Below, one piece after another: positions 25,437 to 34,087 of a DNA stretch of 64,000 nucleotides. This stretch comes from Marinicella gelatinilytica (GTDB taxonomy: Bacteria; Pseudomonadota; Gammaproteobacteria; Xanthomonadales; Marinicellaceae), in assembly GCF_026410405.1 (NCBI RefSeq), contig NZ_JAPMLN010000009.1, positions 48,362 to 112,361 of the forward strand. The letters are read 5' to 3'. The first letter of the stretch is position 1, and every line of letters begins with the position of its first letter. Below the pieces are notes generated by a model. The model searched no databases. It saw only the letters and a list, made by a program, of their open reading frames with translations, and had not been told where the DNA came from. A program made the translations under genes and the position numbers.

Positions 25437-25742
25437 ATGAAGATTCCATCCAGCGCTGTAACGGTTTTGTTCTTATGCATATTCTCGCCAGGGGCGATAG
25501 CGGGCAATCATATTGATATCTCGCCATGGATAATGATTTTCTATCCAATCTTTTTTGCGCTCGAGAATCCGCTACTCTCACTCGCATTTGTTTTAATCGT
25601 GGTATTCGTATATCGGGCTCTTAAAAGAAAAGGGGTGCTTGGCCCCAAGGCGCCAAGGTACAACTGGGTTTGTCCATCGTGTGACGAGGTAAACCAAGCT
25701 AACACAGCAATTTGTAGTAAATGTTCAAAAAATGTCGCGTAG
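25437..25742 (+). CDS. Gene-cassette 2: membrane-anchored zinc-ribbon protein
   Basis: 101 residues. A signal-like first segment ('VTVLFLCIFSPGAIAG'), a membrane span near 40-60 ('LLSLAFVLIVVFVYRAL') and a C-terminal zinc ribbon 'CPSCDEVNQANTAICSKC' (C-x2-C...C-x2-C). Function unknown; the ribbon would lie in the cytoplasm if the second span leads inward. It starts 15 bases after the attC of cassette 1 and is followed at once by its own attC. Confidence 0.78.
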   Translation: MKIPSSAVTVLFLCIFSPGAIAGNHIDISPWIMIFYPIFFALENPLLSLAFVLIVVFVYRALKRKGVLGPKAPRYNWVCPSCDEVNQANTAICSKCSKNVA

Positions 25743-25746
25743 GCTC

Positions 25747-25848
25747 ATATAACAAGGCGCATCAATTCGCGGCCGGTGGCCGCCGGACGCCCTTTTCATT
25801 GCGGCTGCGCCTCCATTACAAGGGCGCCGTTGTGCGCTGGCGTTATAC
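25747..25848 (+). other. attC recombination site of cassette 2
   Basis: 102-base imperfect palindrome. R'' ATATAAC (25747-25753) and R' GTTATAC (25842-25848) differ at one position. Inner arms GGCGCA near the left end and TGCGCTGGC near the right end pair with mismatch, and GGACGCCCTT pairs with AAGGGCGCC further in. Classic long attC layout. Confidence 0.82.
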
Positions 25849-25966
25849 GGCACCGCACGAGCATCTGATTTTGAACCAAAGCGAGATTATATTGCCTTCC
25901 GAAAGCCCCTAATAATCTTGCAGATGATATCGATTCAATATCAGTTAAAACTCATTAAAAGAGAAA

Positions 25967-28900
25967 ATGAAATTGATTAAAACTGATTGGGATATATTTA
26001 AAGCAAAGTTTTCAGCAAATCCACAAAATGCTTTTGAGTGGATGTGTTATCTCCTTTTTTGCAATGAATTTAGCGTGAAAACTGGCATTTTTCGCTATAA
26101 AAACCAATCGGCAATAGAAACCAATCCGATTTCCTCAAATGGAGTTAATGTTGGTTGGCAAGCTAAATTTTATGACGCCGCATTATCTGGCCACAAAAAT
26201 GACATACTAGATACGATTACAAAAGCGAAACGTGACTATCCCCATTTAAATAAAATAATTTTTTACACAAATTCAGAATGGGGGCAAAACAAAGGAAAAG
26301 AACCACAAGGGAAAATAGAAGCAGAACAAAAGGCAAAGGCAAACAACTTAGAAATTGAATGGAGATGCTGTAGCTTTTTCGAATCGCCGTTTGTTGTCGA
26401 TGATTGTAGCCGGATCACTTCGTACTTCTTTACTCAATCTGATAATTTATTTGGACTTTTGGAGTCGTTCGAGTCTCATACAGGTGCAATTCTGGACGAT
26501 ATTGAAACTGCTATAACTTTTGGCGACCAAGATGTTTCAATCAATCGCTCTAATATTATATCTGAAATTGAAAAGTCAGATGCTAGCGCGTTAATTATAA
26601 GTGGCGAAGGCGGCACGGGAAAAACAGCCTTGATAAAAGAGCTGTATGGAGACAAAGGAAAAAATGATGCTTTTTATGTCCACAAAGCGACAGAATTTTC
26701 TGTTAGTAGCTTGAATGTATTTTTGTCAGGTGTTTTTCTAAAAGATTTTATTGGAGCACATGAAGGAGCTGAAAATAAAACAGTTGTTATTGATTCTGCG
26801 GAACACTTGCTTGCTTTGGAAAATACTGATCCTATTAAAGAGTATCTATCCAATTTAATCAAAGCTGGATGGAGGGTGTGGTTCACCACGAGAAATACCT
26901 ACCTAGATGATTTAATTTTTCAGCTATATGAAGTATACAAAATTAGCTTTAAGTCGGTGCATCTAGAAAACCTGAATGAAGATACATTATTCGAACTTGC
27001 CAAAAAGCATAATTTTGTCATCCCTGATGACAAAAGGCTCAAAGCGCTCATATTGACTCCATTTTATCTTAGGGAGTATTTGAAGCATTACCAAGACAAC
27101 AAGGGCGCAAGCTACTTTGAATTCAAAGAGTCTTTATGGCCAAGAGTCATTGCGAAACGATCCCCGCAACGAGAACAATTTTTCATACATCTTGCTAAAG
27201 AAAGAGCTAATTCAGGAAGGTTTTTCGTTAATCCAGATCATAGCTACTCAAATGAAACGGTAGAACAATCGTTGGTTTCCGATGGAATAATTAGCTATGA
27301 GTCTACTCGCGGGTATTTTATTACTCATGATATATATGAAGAATGGGCGCTTGATAAATTCGTTGAGAGTAATTATTTATCCTCAGAAAATGCTGAAATA
27401 TTTTTTGATAGAATACAACAGTCTTTGCCCATAAGAAGGGTTTTCAGGCGGTGGCTATCAGAGAAACTTAGTGCGGCCAATGAAGAAGTTAGCCATCTTA
27501 TTGTAGAAACCTTGTCGTCTCACAAAATATCCAATTTGTGGAAGGATGAAGTGCTAATTTCCATGCTTCTATCCGACTATTCCGATTATTTTTTTACCGT
27601 TAATAAAGATTTACTATTGGAAGACGATTTCAGACTTCTAAAACGGATATGCTTGCTGATAAGAATAGGATGCAAAGAGATAGACAATAGTTTATTTGAT
27701 AAGCTTGGTGTGAGAACGCCAGATATTTTATCAATGGAATATATAATAACCAAACCGAAAGGAAACGGATGGAAATCGCTTGTCAAGTTCATTTTCGATA
27801 ACATCGAGAAAATCGGTATTGATAATCTCAATTTTGCATTACCTGCCCTCTACGACTGGAACAGTCACAACAAGTCTGGCGACGCAACTAAATATTCCAG
27901 CCTAATTGCATTATCGTTTTACAAATCGGTAATAGAAAACGATGTCTATATTAGGGATGATGGTTTTTCCAAAGAGTTGATCCTAACCATTCTTTATGGG
28001 GTAGGTGAAATTAAAATTGAACTTGAAGCAATCATTGATGAAATAATTCTAAACAAATGGAAGCGAAATAACGATCCATATCATCTTATGAGTGAATTCA
28101 TTTTAACCAAAATGGAATGCTTTAATGTTGCTATGGAAATTCCGGAAAAAGTGATCGCTCTAGCCAAATGCCTTTGGGTGTATGAACCACCAGAAAACCG
28201 CGATTATTTTTATGGATCAAGACTAGAGATAGATCATGAATTTGGTGTTGAGAATGGACATCAAGACTATTTTCCCGCCAGTGCCTATCAAACACCTATA
28301 TACGCCCTGCTGAAAACCAATTTAGAATTAACATTAAACTTCATTGCCGACCTAATTAATTATGCTTCAAAAAAATATGAAGAATCCAGCCTTGATAAGG
28401 GCCAGATTGAAACAGCAACACTATTACTAGATGATGGGAAGAAAGTTGATCTACCTATTTCAAATCGTCTTTGGTGCATGTACCGAGGAACACAGGTAAA
28501 CCCTGATTTACTTGAATCAATATTAATGTCTCTAGAACGCTTCTTTCTTGAGAGGGGAAAAAATACCAAATCTGAAACACTTGAATTTTATCTAAATTAT
28601 ATCCTAACAAGATCTGAATCTTCTGCGCTCGTGGCTGTTGTTGCAAGCATAGTATGTGCTTTTCACGAGAAAACATTTAATGTAGCCAAAACTCTATTCA
28701 GGACAAAAGAATTTTTTTTCTATGACACATCTAGAATGATGTTGGATCAAACACATAAAACTCAACTTACTTCGCTCAAAAACTTTAGCATCAACCGGAT
28801 GAATGAGCTTCATGAGAATGAAAGGATAAGTGCGTGCGATCAAAAACATCGAAAAAATTCACTAGAAAATATAGCGCTTCAGTATCAGTTTTTTAGGACA

Positions 28901-30688
28901 GAAGAAGTGAGCGAAGAAGAATCTGAGAAAAGGCTTCGAGAAATTTGGGAAATTTGGGATGTTCACTACAAAAACTTACCGGAGAAAGAACTAGAAAATC
29001 ATCGCGATAAAACTTGGCGTCTATATTTAGCCCGTATGGACAAAAGAAAAATGTCACCTGAAGCAAAGGAAATGGAAAATGGTATAGCAATAGAATTCAA
29101 TCCGGAGATTGATCCAGAGCTTAAGGAATATAGTGAAACATCTCAGCGAGAAGCGAGCAGGCCGTTTACACATTCCGGTTTAAAAATTTGGGCTGATAGC
29201 AGGCTTTATAATAGAGAAAACTACAAAAAATATGAATTTTATGAAAACGATCCACTGACTGCTTTGGGCGAGGCAAAAGAAATATGGAATCAACTTTCAG
29301 AAGGCTGCATGGCGGAGGAACTACAGTTCGATCGAGCCACACCATCGTATGTGTGCGCCGTGCTATTGCGAGACTTTAAAGAAAAGTTAGGAAAAACCGA
29401 GCTAGAATTTTGCAGGGAAGTCATATTTGAATACGCAAACATCGTTAACAATGATGATTACATACACCAGATTGGTGACGGCCTTGTTCCTGCGTTATTT
29501 GTGCTGCCAAAATTGATAGAAGATTTTCCGGATGAAAGGCTAACTATCAAGCTGCTGTTAATCAAAGCACTGATGAGGCATGATCAAATAACGATGATGG
29601 GAGTGGACAGGATAAATTCAGTGGCCATTAAAGCTGTTCAGCACTTATGGAAGAATGAATCTGAGTTCATGAATTCGTTGTATATTGGGTATTTGGTAAT
29701 TGCTCAAAAATATAGAGATGTTCGGGATCGTTTAAGACAAGAGGCATATAAGCAGCACAAATATGAAATTGATAACAATGACTTTGAACAGGAGTTATTT
29801 AAAGAATTAGAGCGTGTACTAAACAGTATCGAAGATGAAACCATCACGGAATCCGTAATAGACAACATTGAAAGCATAGATAACGACATATTGATAACTG
29901 CTTTTCAGCTTGCACCATTGGATGGCGAACACAATAAACCAGTGCCGTTTGTCGAGGAGATTATTAAGATAATTTCACAGCAATTGCTTTCACCAGACAG
30001 AGAAGACCGGCTTGATTATACTTTCAGATATGAATTTTTAAAGCACTATGCCCGTTTTATCCTGCATATAGGGAATAGCGAGAAGGACAAATACCTTAAA
30101 TATTTTACCGATAATTTCACCTTGAGTGAAGGTGTGGCAGATTTGTTAAATGAATTTGTTAGCGCTGAAGACTCATTGAATATGCCGGACTCATTTTGGT
30201 ATGTTTGGAATCGATTTAAAGACCATATCGTTGATTCAATAAATAGCCAAGGTTGGAGGCATGATAAAGAACGTATAATCGAATCCTTTTTATTTGGAAG
30301 AGTCCCTTGGAAGGATGAAGCAATGACATGGCATACATTTTCAACGGAGAATAAAGCTTTTTTTGATGAGCTAAGTGGCAGGATCGGTGGTGAGCCTTCT
30401 TTTATTTATAGCATTAGTAAACTCCTTTGTGGCATTGGAAGTGAATTTTTAGATGATGGTATTTACTGGATCAGTAACGCAATTAAGACTTTTGATATTG
30501 ATATATCAAAGGATAAATCAGGTAATACTATATTTTATTTGGAAAGATATATGAGAAGGTATTTATTCAAAAATCATGACAAAGTTAGACGAACACCAAA
30601 TTTACGGGCAAAGTCAATGGTGGTTCTGGATTTCCTGGTTGAGCAATATTCAATTACTGGTTATCTCCTAAGAGAAGATGTAGCCTAG
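25967..30688 (+). CDS. Large nuclease-STAND NTPase, Avs-type antiphage defence candidate
   Basis: 1573 residues. The N-terminal ~150 residues look like a PD-(D/E)xK nuclease (Mrr/Cap4-type): a conserved Glu in 'AFEWMCYLLF', acidic Glu51, then Gln65-Ala-Lys67 in 'VGWQAKFYD'. A STAND/P-loop NTPase follows with Walker A GEGGTGKT at 213-220 and Walker B 'VVIDSAE' at 273-279, and 'WFTTRNTY' as a sensor-like strand. The remaining ~1100 residues are helical and probably form TPR-like repeats that sense a target. In Avs proteins of this build, binding of phage terminase or portal triggers nuclease-driven abortive infection. No transmembrane segment. AT-richer than its neighbours, single gene, directly after two integron cassettes. 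Which Avs class is not certain. Confidence 0.75.
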   Translation: MKLIKTDWDIFKAKFSANPQNAFEWMCYLLFCNEFSVKTGIFRYKNQSAIETNPISSNGVNVGWQAKFYDAALSGHKNDILDTITKAKRDYPHLNKIIFYTNSEWGQNKGKEPQGKIEAEQKAKANNLEIEWRCCSFFESPFVVDDCSRITSYFFTQSDNLFGLLESFESHTGAILDDIETAITFGDQDVSINRSNIISEIEKSDASALIISGEGGTGKTALIKELYGDKGKNDAFYVHKATEFSVSSLNVFLSGVFLKDFIGAHEGAENKTVVIDSAEHLLALENTDPIKEYLSNLIKAGWRVWFTTRNTYLDDLIFQLYEVYKISFKSVHLENLNEDTLFELAKKHNFVIPDDKRLKALILTPFYLREYLKHYQDNKGASYFEFKESLWPRVIAKRSPQREQFFIHLAKERANSGRFFVNPDHSYSNETVEQSLVSDGIISYESTRGYFITHDIYEEWALDKFVESNYLSSENAEIFFDRIQQSLPIRRVFRRWLSEKLSAANEEVSHLIVETLSSHKISNLWKDEVLISMLLSDYSDYFFTVNKDLLLEDDFRLLKRICLLIRIGCKEIDNSLFDKLGVRTPDILSMEYIITKPKGNGWKSLVKFIFDNIEKIGIDNLNFALPALYDWNSHNKSGDATKYSSLIALSFYKSVIENDVYIRDDGFSKELILTILYGVGEIKIELEAIIDEIILNKWKRNNDPYHLMSEFILTKMECFNVAMEIPEKVIALAKCLWVYEPPENRDYFYGSRLEIDHEFGVENGHQDYFPASAYQTPIYALLKTNLELTLNFIADLINYASKKYEESSLDKGQIETATLLLDDGKKVDLPISNRLWCMYRGTQVNPDLLESILMSLERFFLERGKNTKSETLEFYLNYILTRSESSALVAVVASIVCAFHEKTFNVAKTLFRTKEFFFYDTSRMMLDQTHKTQLTSLKNFSINRMNELHENERISACDQKHRKNSLENIALQYQFFRTEEVSEEESEKRLREIWEIWDVHYKNLPEKELENHRDKTWRLYLARMDKRKMSPEAKEMENGIAIEFNPEIDPELKEYSETSQREASRPFTHSGLKIWADSRLYNRENYKKYEFYENDPLTALGEAKEIWNQLSEGCMAEELQFDRATPSYVCAVLLRDFKEKLGKTELEFCREVIFEYANIVNNDDYIHQIGDGLVPALFVLPKLIEDFPDERLTIKLLLIKALMRHDQITMMGVDRINSVAIKAVQHLWKNESEFMNSLYIGYLVIAQKYRDVRDRLRQEAYKQHKYEIDNNDFEQELFKELERVLNSIEDETITESVIDNIESIDNDILITAFQLAPLDGEHNKPVPFVEEIIKIISQQLLSPDREDRLDYTFRYEFLKHYARFILHIGNSEKDKYLKYFTDNFTLSEGVADLLNEFVSAEDSLNMPDSFWYVWNRFKDHIVDSINSQGWRHDKERIIESFLFGRVPWKDEAMTWHTFSTENKAFFDELSGRIGGEPSFIYSISKLLCGIGSEFLDDGIYWISNAIKTFDIDISKDKSGNTIFYLERYMRRYLFKNHDKVRRTPNLRAKSMVVLDFLVEQYSITGYLLREDVA

Positions 30689-31204
30689 CTAAAAAACTTT
30701 GTGGCCGAGGTTTACCGAAAAACCAAAGGCCTAAATCAAATACGAAGAATATATTATTTGTAGTTTGTGTCGCTCCTATCCATATGCTGACAAATGGCGA
30801 CATATTCACGTGCCGTATAAAACATAAACAAGGACAGTCATTTAATGAAGGTCGTAAAACGAGCCATGATGTTAAATTTTGACGCATAATAACACGTTAA
30901 ATTGAGTGTTTTTGAGTGGTTAAGTTTGTTTAAGGTTTGTAGTGCCTTGAAAAAGCTTTTTTAGGTTGTTTTCTCTGATTCAAGCCGAGCGTCATGGTTT
31001 CACGAGTGTGAAGTATAAAAAAAGAATCTGTTTGGCTTGCTCTATTCGAGAGCCGGCTTTAAGCGTATTCCAACCGACCATGACCGATTTGTTTTTTTTG
31101 AATATTCTTTGAGCTGGCTAGCAGTTCCAACGACGGTATAGCCAACAGATTTAAAGCCTTTTAACTCATCGATTTATCAACCTGGGAGTCTGAACATTGC
31201 TTGA
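30689..31204. other. Gene-free stretch between the NTPase gene and the toxin-antitoxin promoter
   Basis: About 515 bases with no supported gene. A short minus-strand frame near 31042-31174 reads protein-like ('GYTVVGTASQLKEYSKK') but has no start codon and ends early; it may be a gene remnant. No attC site could be made out, so the NTPase gene is not clearly a third cassette. Confidence 0.5.
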
Positions 31205-31233
31205 TTGACGCCATAACGTTATGACGCTATAAT
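31205..31233 (+). promoter_or_regulatory. Promoter with operator palindrome for the CopG/RelE module
   Basis: -35 TTGACG (31205-31210), 17-base spacer, -10 TATAAT (31228-31233). The spacer contains the perfect 12-base palindrome CATAACGTTATG (31212-31223), ideally placed for autorepression by the ribbon-helix-helix antitoxin. Confidence 0.75.
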
Positions 31234-31263
31234 GACAATTTAGCTCAGTCTCCGGAAAGCACC

Positions 31264-31497
31264 ATGACCGAAACATCAAAGCGTTCTACAATTTATTTTG
31301 AACCGCAGTTGCATGCGGCGCTCAGGCTGAAAGCCGCGCATACCCACCGTTCCTTATCAGATATCGTTAACGAAGCGGTTCGGGCGGCGCTGGCTGAGGA
31401 TCAGGAGGATTTAGCGTCCTTTGAAGAACGGGTTTCCGAGCCGACTATGAGCTATGAGGCCTTGTTGGACGATTTGAAGGCTCATGGCAAAATATAA
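31264..31497 (+). CDS. Ribbon-helix-helix (CopG-type) antitoxin
   Basis: 77 residues. The N-terminal strand 'RSTIYFEPQLHAALRLKA' with 'RSLSDIVNEAVRAALAE' is a ribbon-helix-helix DNA-binding fold; the acidic C-terminal half should bind and neutralise the toxin. It overlaps the toxin gene by 14 bases. RBS CGGAAAG before the ATG. The palindrome in its promoter is the likely operator. Confidence 0.88.
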   Translation: MTETSKRSTIYFEPQLHAALRLKAAHTHRSLSDIVNEAVRAALAEDQEDLASFEERVSEPTMSYEALLDDLKAHGKI

Positions 31498-31744
31498 GCT
31501 GGTCTTCAAGAAGTCAGTCGCCAAAGATTTACGCCCAATCCCAAACAAAGATGTTGCCCGAATCCTTCATCGTATTGAGGCATTGCGGGAAAATCCCCGG
31601 CCAATTGGCAGTGAAAAGCTTTCAGGTCAGGAACGCTATCGGATTAGACAGGGCGTGTATCGAATTATCTATGAAGTGACCGATATGCAGTTGATTGTTA
31701 CGGTGGTGAAAATAAGTCACCAAAAGCAGGTTTATAAGCGCTAA
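31484..31744 (+). CDS. RelE/ParE-superfamily toxin
   Basis: 86 residues. 'YKLVFKKSVAKDLRPIP' opening, helix 'RILHRIEALRENPRPIGSEKL' (in part), 'RYRIRQGVYRIIYEV' and 'VVKISHQKQVYKR' match RelE-type toxins, including the Arg-rich strand and the final Tyr-Lys-Arg used by ribosome-dependent RNases. Likely an mRNA interferase, though a ParE-like gyrase poison cannot be excluded from sequence. Translationally coupled to the antitoxin. Confidence 0.88.
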   Translation: MAKYKLVFKKSVAKDLRPIPNKDVARILHRIEALRENPRPIGSEKLSGQERYRIRQGVYRIIYEVTDMQLIVTVVKISHQKQVYKR

Positions 31745-31754
31745 AAATCTAATT

Positions 31755-31896
31755 GGAGCGCTGCTGAGCAACACGACTCGCTGAGCCGGTTGGTGAGCGT
31801 AGCGAATCAGAGGCGAAAAGCGCGAGGTTAAATGAAGTGATCGCCGCGGTTGCTTTCACTTTTGTCGGGAACAAAAGTGAATTATGCCCCAAGAAC
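31755..31896. repeat. Dispersed hairpin repeat, copy 2
   Basis: Collinear with the reverse strand of 8451-8651: GAGCCGGTT, AGCGAATCAGAGGCGAA, AAATGAAGT, then the hairpin TTCACTTTTGT (31855-31865) / ACAAAAGTGAA (31871-31881), a perfect 11-bp stem with a 5-base loop. It lies directly after the toxin gene. Confidence 0.7.
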
Positions 31897-32004
31897 ACAC
31901 CCCTGCACCCCTCTCAAGAGGGGAATGATTCTGTCTATATTTAAACAGTGCATTAAGAATCAGCACTTTTATTTCCCCTCTTGAGAGGGGATTAAGGGGT
32001 GTGT
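31895..32004. repeat. Inverted repeat with palindromic CCCCTCT-AGAGGGG arms
   Basis: Left arm 31895-31925 and right arm 31973-32004 are reverse complements apart from small gaps. Each arm is itself a palindrome (CCCCTCTCAAGAGGGG, CCCCTCTTGAGAGGGG) flanked by ACACCCC/GGGGTGT. Resembles short mobile palindromes common in gammaproteobacterial spacers. The GTG at 32001 inside it is a false start for the next gene. Confidence 0.7.
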
Positions 32005-32198
32005 CTGTTCAATCTCAAAAAATTGAAATTTTAATAAATCCAATGCGTTATTTCACAGTCTCTGGCGCATGGGAACGAGTGAATATTTTAGTCGTACGAC
32101 AATTATTGAGCTGGCATTTAGAACACATCAGTCCATCCCAAAGATATTTCAATTTCAGTGGTGTACAATCTCAACACTTTCTAAAACACGTATTAACC

Positions 32199-33413
32199 AT
32201 GAATCTAAAACTCAAAATATTCTCTGTTTGTTGCTTACTATCTTTCTCGATGATTATTCACGCAGAGATAGATGTGCAAAAACAGGCAGAAACCATTAGC
32301 AAGAAATACATTATTGCGGATTTGCATGTGGATGTGCCTTATCGGTTAAAGGAACAGTATGAAGATGTGAGTCAGGCCACCGAGAGTGGTGATTTTGATT
32401 ATCCGCGGGCTATAAAGGGTGGTTTGGATGCGCCGTTTATGTCGATTTATATTCCTGCGAGCATTGAGGCAGAGGGCGGTGACAGCACAGCCGTGGCTAA
32501 TGAATTGATTGATGGCGTGGAAAAAATGGTGGCGCAATCACCGGATAAATTCGCTTTAGCGAAATCACCTGCCGATATCAAAGCCAACTTTAAAGAAGGC
32601 CTGATTTCTTTGCCGATGGGGATGGAAAATGGTTCGCCGATTGCCGGTAATCTGGATAATTTAAAACACTTCTATGATCGTGGTATTCGCTACATTACTT
32701 TGTCACATTCGCTCAGTAATCACATTTCTGATTCGTCTTATGACGAAAAACGTCCGGCGCAGGGCTTGACTGACTTTGGGAAAGAATTGGTCACAGCCAT
32801 GAACAACATCGGCATGATGGTTGATGTCTCGCATATTTCTGACCTGGCCTTCGAACAAGTGATTGAAATCAGCGAAGTGCCGGTGATTGCGTCGCATTCT
32901 TCGGCGCGGCATTTTACGCCCGGTTTGGAGCGTAATATGGGTGATGACATGATTAAATCCCTGGCTGACAAGGGTGGGGTGATTTTTATCAACTTTGGTT
33001 CAACCTTTGTCTCTCAGAAATCGATTGACAGCTATGATGCGTATAAAAAAGCTGTGGCTCAATTTCTAACAGAGAACGGTGTCAAAGCCGATAGTGAAGA
33101 AGCCAAAGCCTTTACTGAAGCCTACCTCGAAAAAGCACCCTTTGAGTTTGCCACTTTAGACATAGTTTTAGATCATTTTGATTATGTGGTGAAAATGGTG
33201 GGCATCGATCATGTCGGTATCGGCTCGGATTACGATGGTGTGGGCGATTCTTTACCCACCGGCTTAAAAGATGTCTCGGCTTACCCGAATTTAATTACCG
33301 GATTGTTACAACGCGGCTACTCAGAACAGGATATCGAGAAAATCCTGTCCGGTAACCTGTTCCGCGTCTGGCAGCAAGTTGAGGATTATGCCCAAAACCA
33401 CACGTCACAGTAA
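32199..33413 (+). CDS. Membrane dipeptidase (peptidase M19), exported
   Basis: 404 residues from ATG 32199. Signal peptide 'IFSVCCLLSFSMIIHA'. Metal-dependent dipeptidase of the renal dipeptidase family: 'IADLHVDVPYRL' holds the first zinc ligands (His-x-Asp), 'LPMGMENGSPI' the bridging Glu, 'ITLSHS' and 'VIASHSSARHF' further His ligands, and 'VGIGSDYDGVG' the final Asp. An upstream in-frame GTG at 32001 would add 66 unlikely residues from a repeat, so it was not used. TACAAT at 32164-32169 is a plausible -10. Hydrolyses dipeptides, possibly peptidoglycan-derived, in the periplasm. Confidence 0.92.
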   Translation: MNLKLKIFSVCCLLSFSMIIHAEIDVQKQAETISKKYIIADLHVDVPYRLKEQYEDVSQATESGDFDYPRAIKGGLDAPFMSIYIPASIEAEGGDSTAVANELIDGVEKMVAQSPDKFALAKSPADIKANFKEGLISLPMGMENGSPIAGNLDNLKHFYDRGIRYITLSHSLSNHISDSSYDEKRPAQGLTDFGKELVTAMNNIGMMVDVSHISDLAFEQVIEISEVPVIASHSSARHFTPGLERNMGDDMIKSLADKGGVIFINFGSTFVSQKSIDSYDAYKKAVAQFLTENGVKADSEEAKAFTEAYLEKAPFEFATLDIVLDHFDYVVKMVGIDHVGIGSDYDGVGDSLPTGLKDVSAYPNLITGLLQRGYSEQDIEKILSGNLFRVWQQVEDYAQNHTSQ

Positions 33414-33477
33414 AAGGACAATGATTTTAATAAGCCCTTGCATAGTGTGAGGTCTTATTATAAAAATAGCTGTTCGC

Positions 33478-33498
33478 GTAGGGTGGGATTCGCCCACC
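33478..33498. repeat. REP-like palindrome, short copy
   Basis: GTAGGGTGGGATTCGCCCACC forms a stem GGTGGG/CCCACC (33482-33487, 33493-33498). Same family appearance as the elements at 37201 and 38206. Confidence 0.5.
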
Positions 33499-33590
33499 AT
33501 AATGAGCGACAATCTGCCAGGCTTTATGATCAACTATGTCGACATTACGGGGCTTTTTATACAAGCTAAAATAAAGACATTGGAGAAACT

Positions 33591-34046
33591 ATGGATATTG
33601 TAACCCTTAATGAAAAACAAATTTACGGCATGTCGGTGCGAACCACTAACGCCCAAGAAATGAACCCTGAAACAGCACGAATTGGCAAAACCTGGCAGAC
33701 ATTCGATCAGGAGGTGTCGGTGGATTACCAGGGTGGAGAACGGGTTTATGGCGTTTATTATGATTATGAATCTGACGCCAGTGGTGAATTTAATGTCTTA
33801 GCGGGCACTGAAAAAGCGGATGAGGCACTTGAGAAAGTAACCATTAGAAGCGGAAAATATTTGGTATTTAAAGGTCTGGCGTCAGCACCTGATGACCAAG
33901 CACGTGTTGAAGCTGTTATTAAAACCTGGGGCGAAATATGGGATTACTTTAGCAACCCGGATTCAGCGCACAAACGCGCTTACACAACAGATTTTGAACA
34001 TTATAAAAATCCAAAAGAAATTGATATTTATATCTCAATTGCTTAA
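33591..34046 (+). CDS. GyrI-like / effector-binding domain protein
   Basis: 151 residues forming one GyrI-like (AraC-type effector-binding) domain: 'GMSVRTTNAQEM', 'IGKTWQTF', 'VYGVYYDYESDASGEFNVLAG', 'IRSGKYLVFKGL' and the closing 'RAYTTDFEHYKNPKEIDIYISI', where the Glu/Asp pair usually lines the ligand cavity. No DNA-binding domain. Similar stand-alone proteins (Cass2-type) are known from integron cassettes and bind cationic drugs; no attC is visible at this copy. RBS GGAG. Confidence 0.85.
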   Translation: MDIVTLNEKQIYGMSVRTTNAQEMNPETARIGKTWQTFDQEVSVDYQGGERVYGVYYDYESDASGEFNVLAGTEKADEALEKVTIRSGKYLVFKGLASAPDDQARVEAVIKTWGEIWDYFSNPDSAHKRAYTTDFEHYKNPKEIDIYISIA

Positions 34047-34087
34047 ACAATAACTATAATAAAGTGACTGTCCTAGATTGGCCAAAC

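Noticed and set aside
25721..25912. 63-codon open frame on the plus strand after cassette 2
   Set aside because: It is the translation of the attC palindrome and its flank; Arg/Gly-rich with no ribosome-binding site.
30654..30887. 77-codon minus-strand frame after the NTPase gene
   Set aside because: Overlaps the end of the large gene, with no ribosome-binding site and cysteine/aromatic-rich composition typical of chance frames.
31042..31174. Minus-strand frame reading '...GYTVVGTASQLKEYSKK...'
   Set aside because: Looks protein-like but is under 45 codons, has no start codon and no recognisable family; mentioned only as a possible remnant.
32001..32198. N-terminal extension of the dipeptidase from GTG 32001
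   Set aside because: The start lies in an inverted repeat and would bury the signal peptide that begins at ATG 32199.
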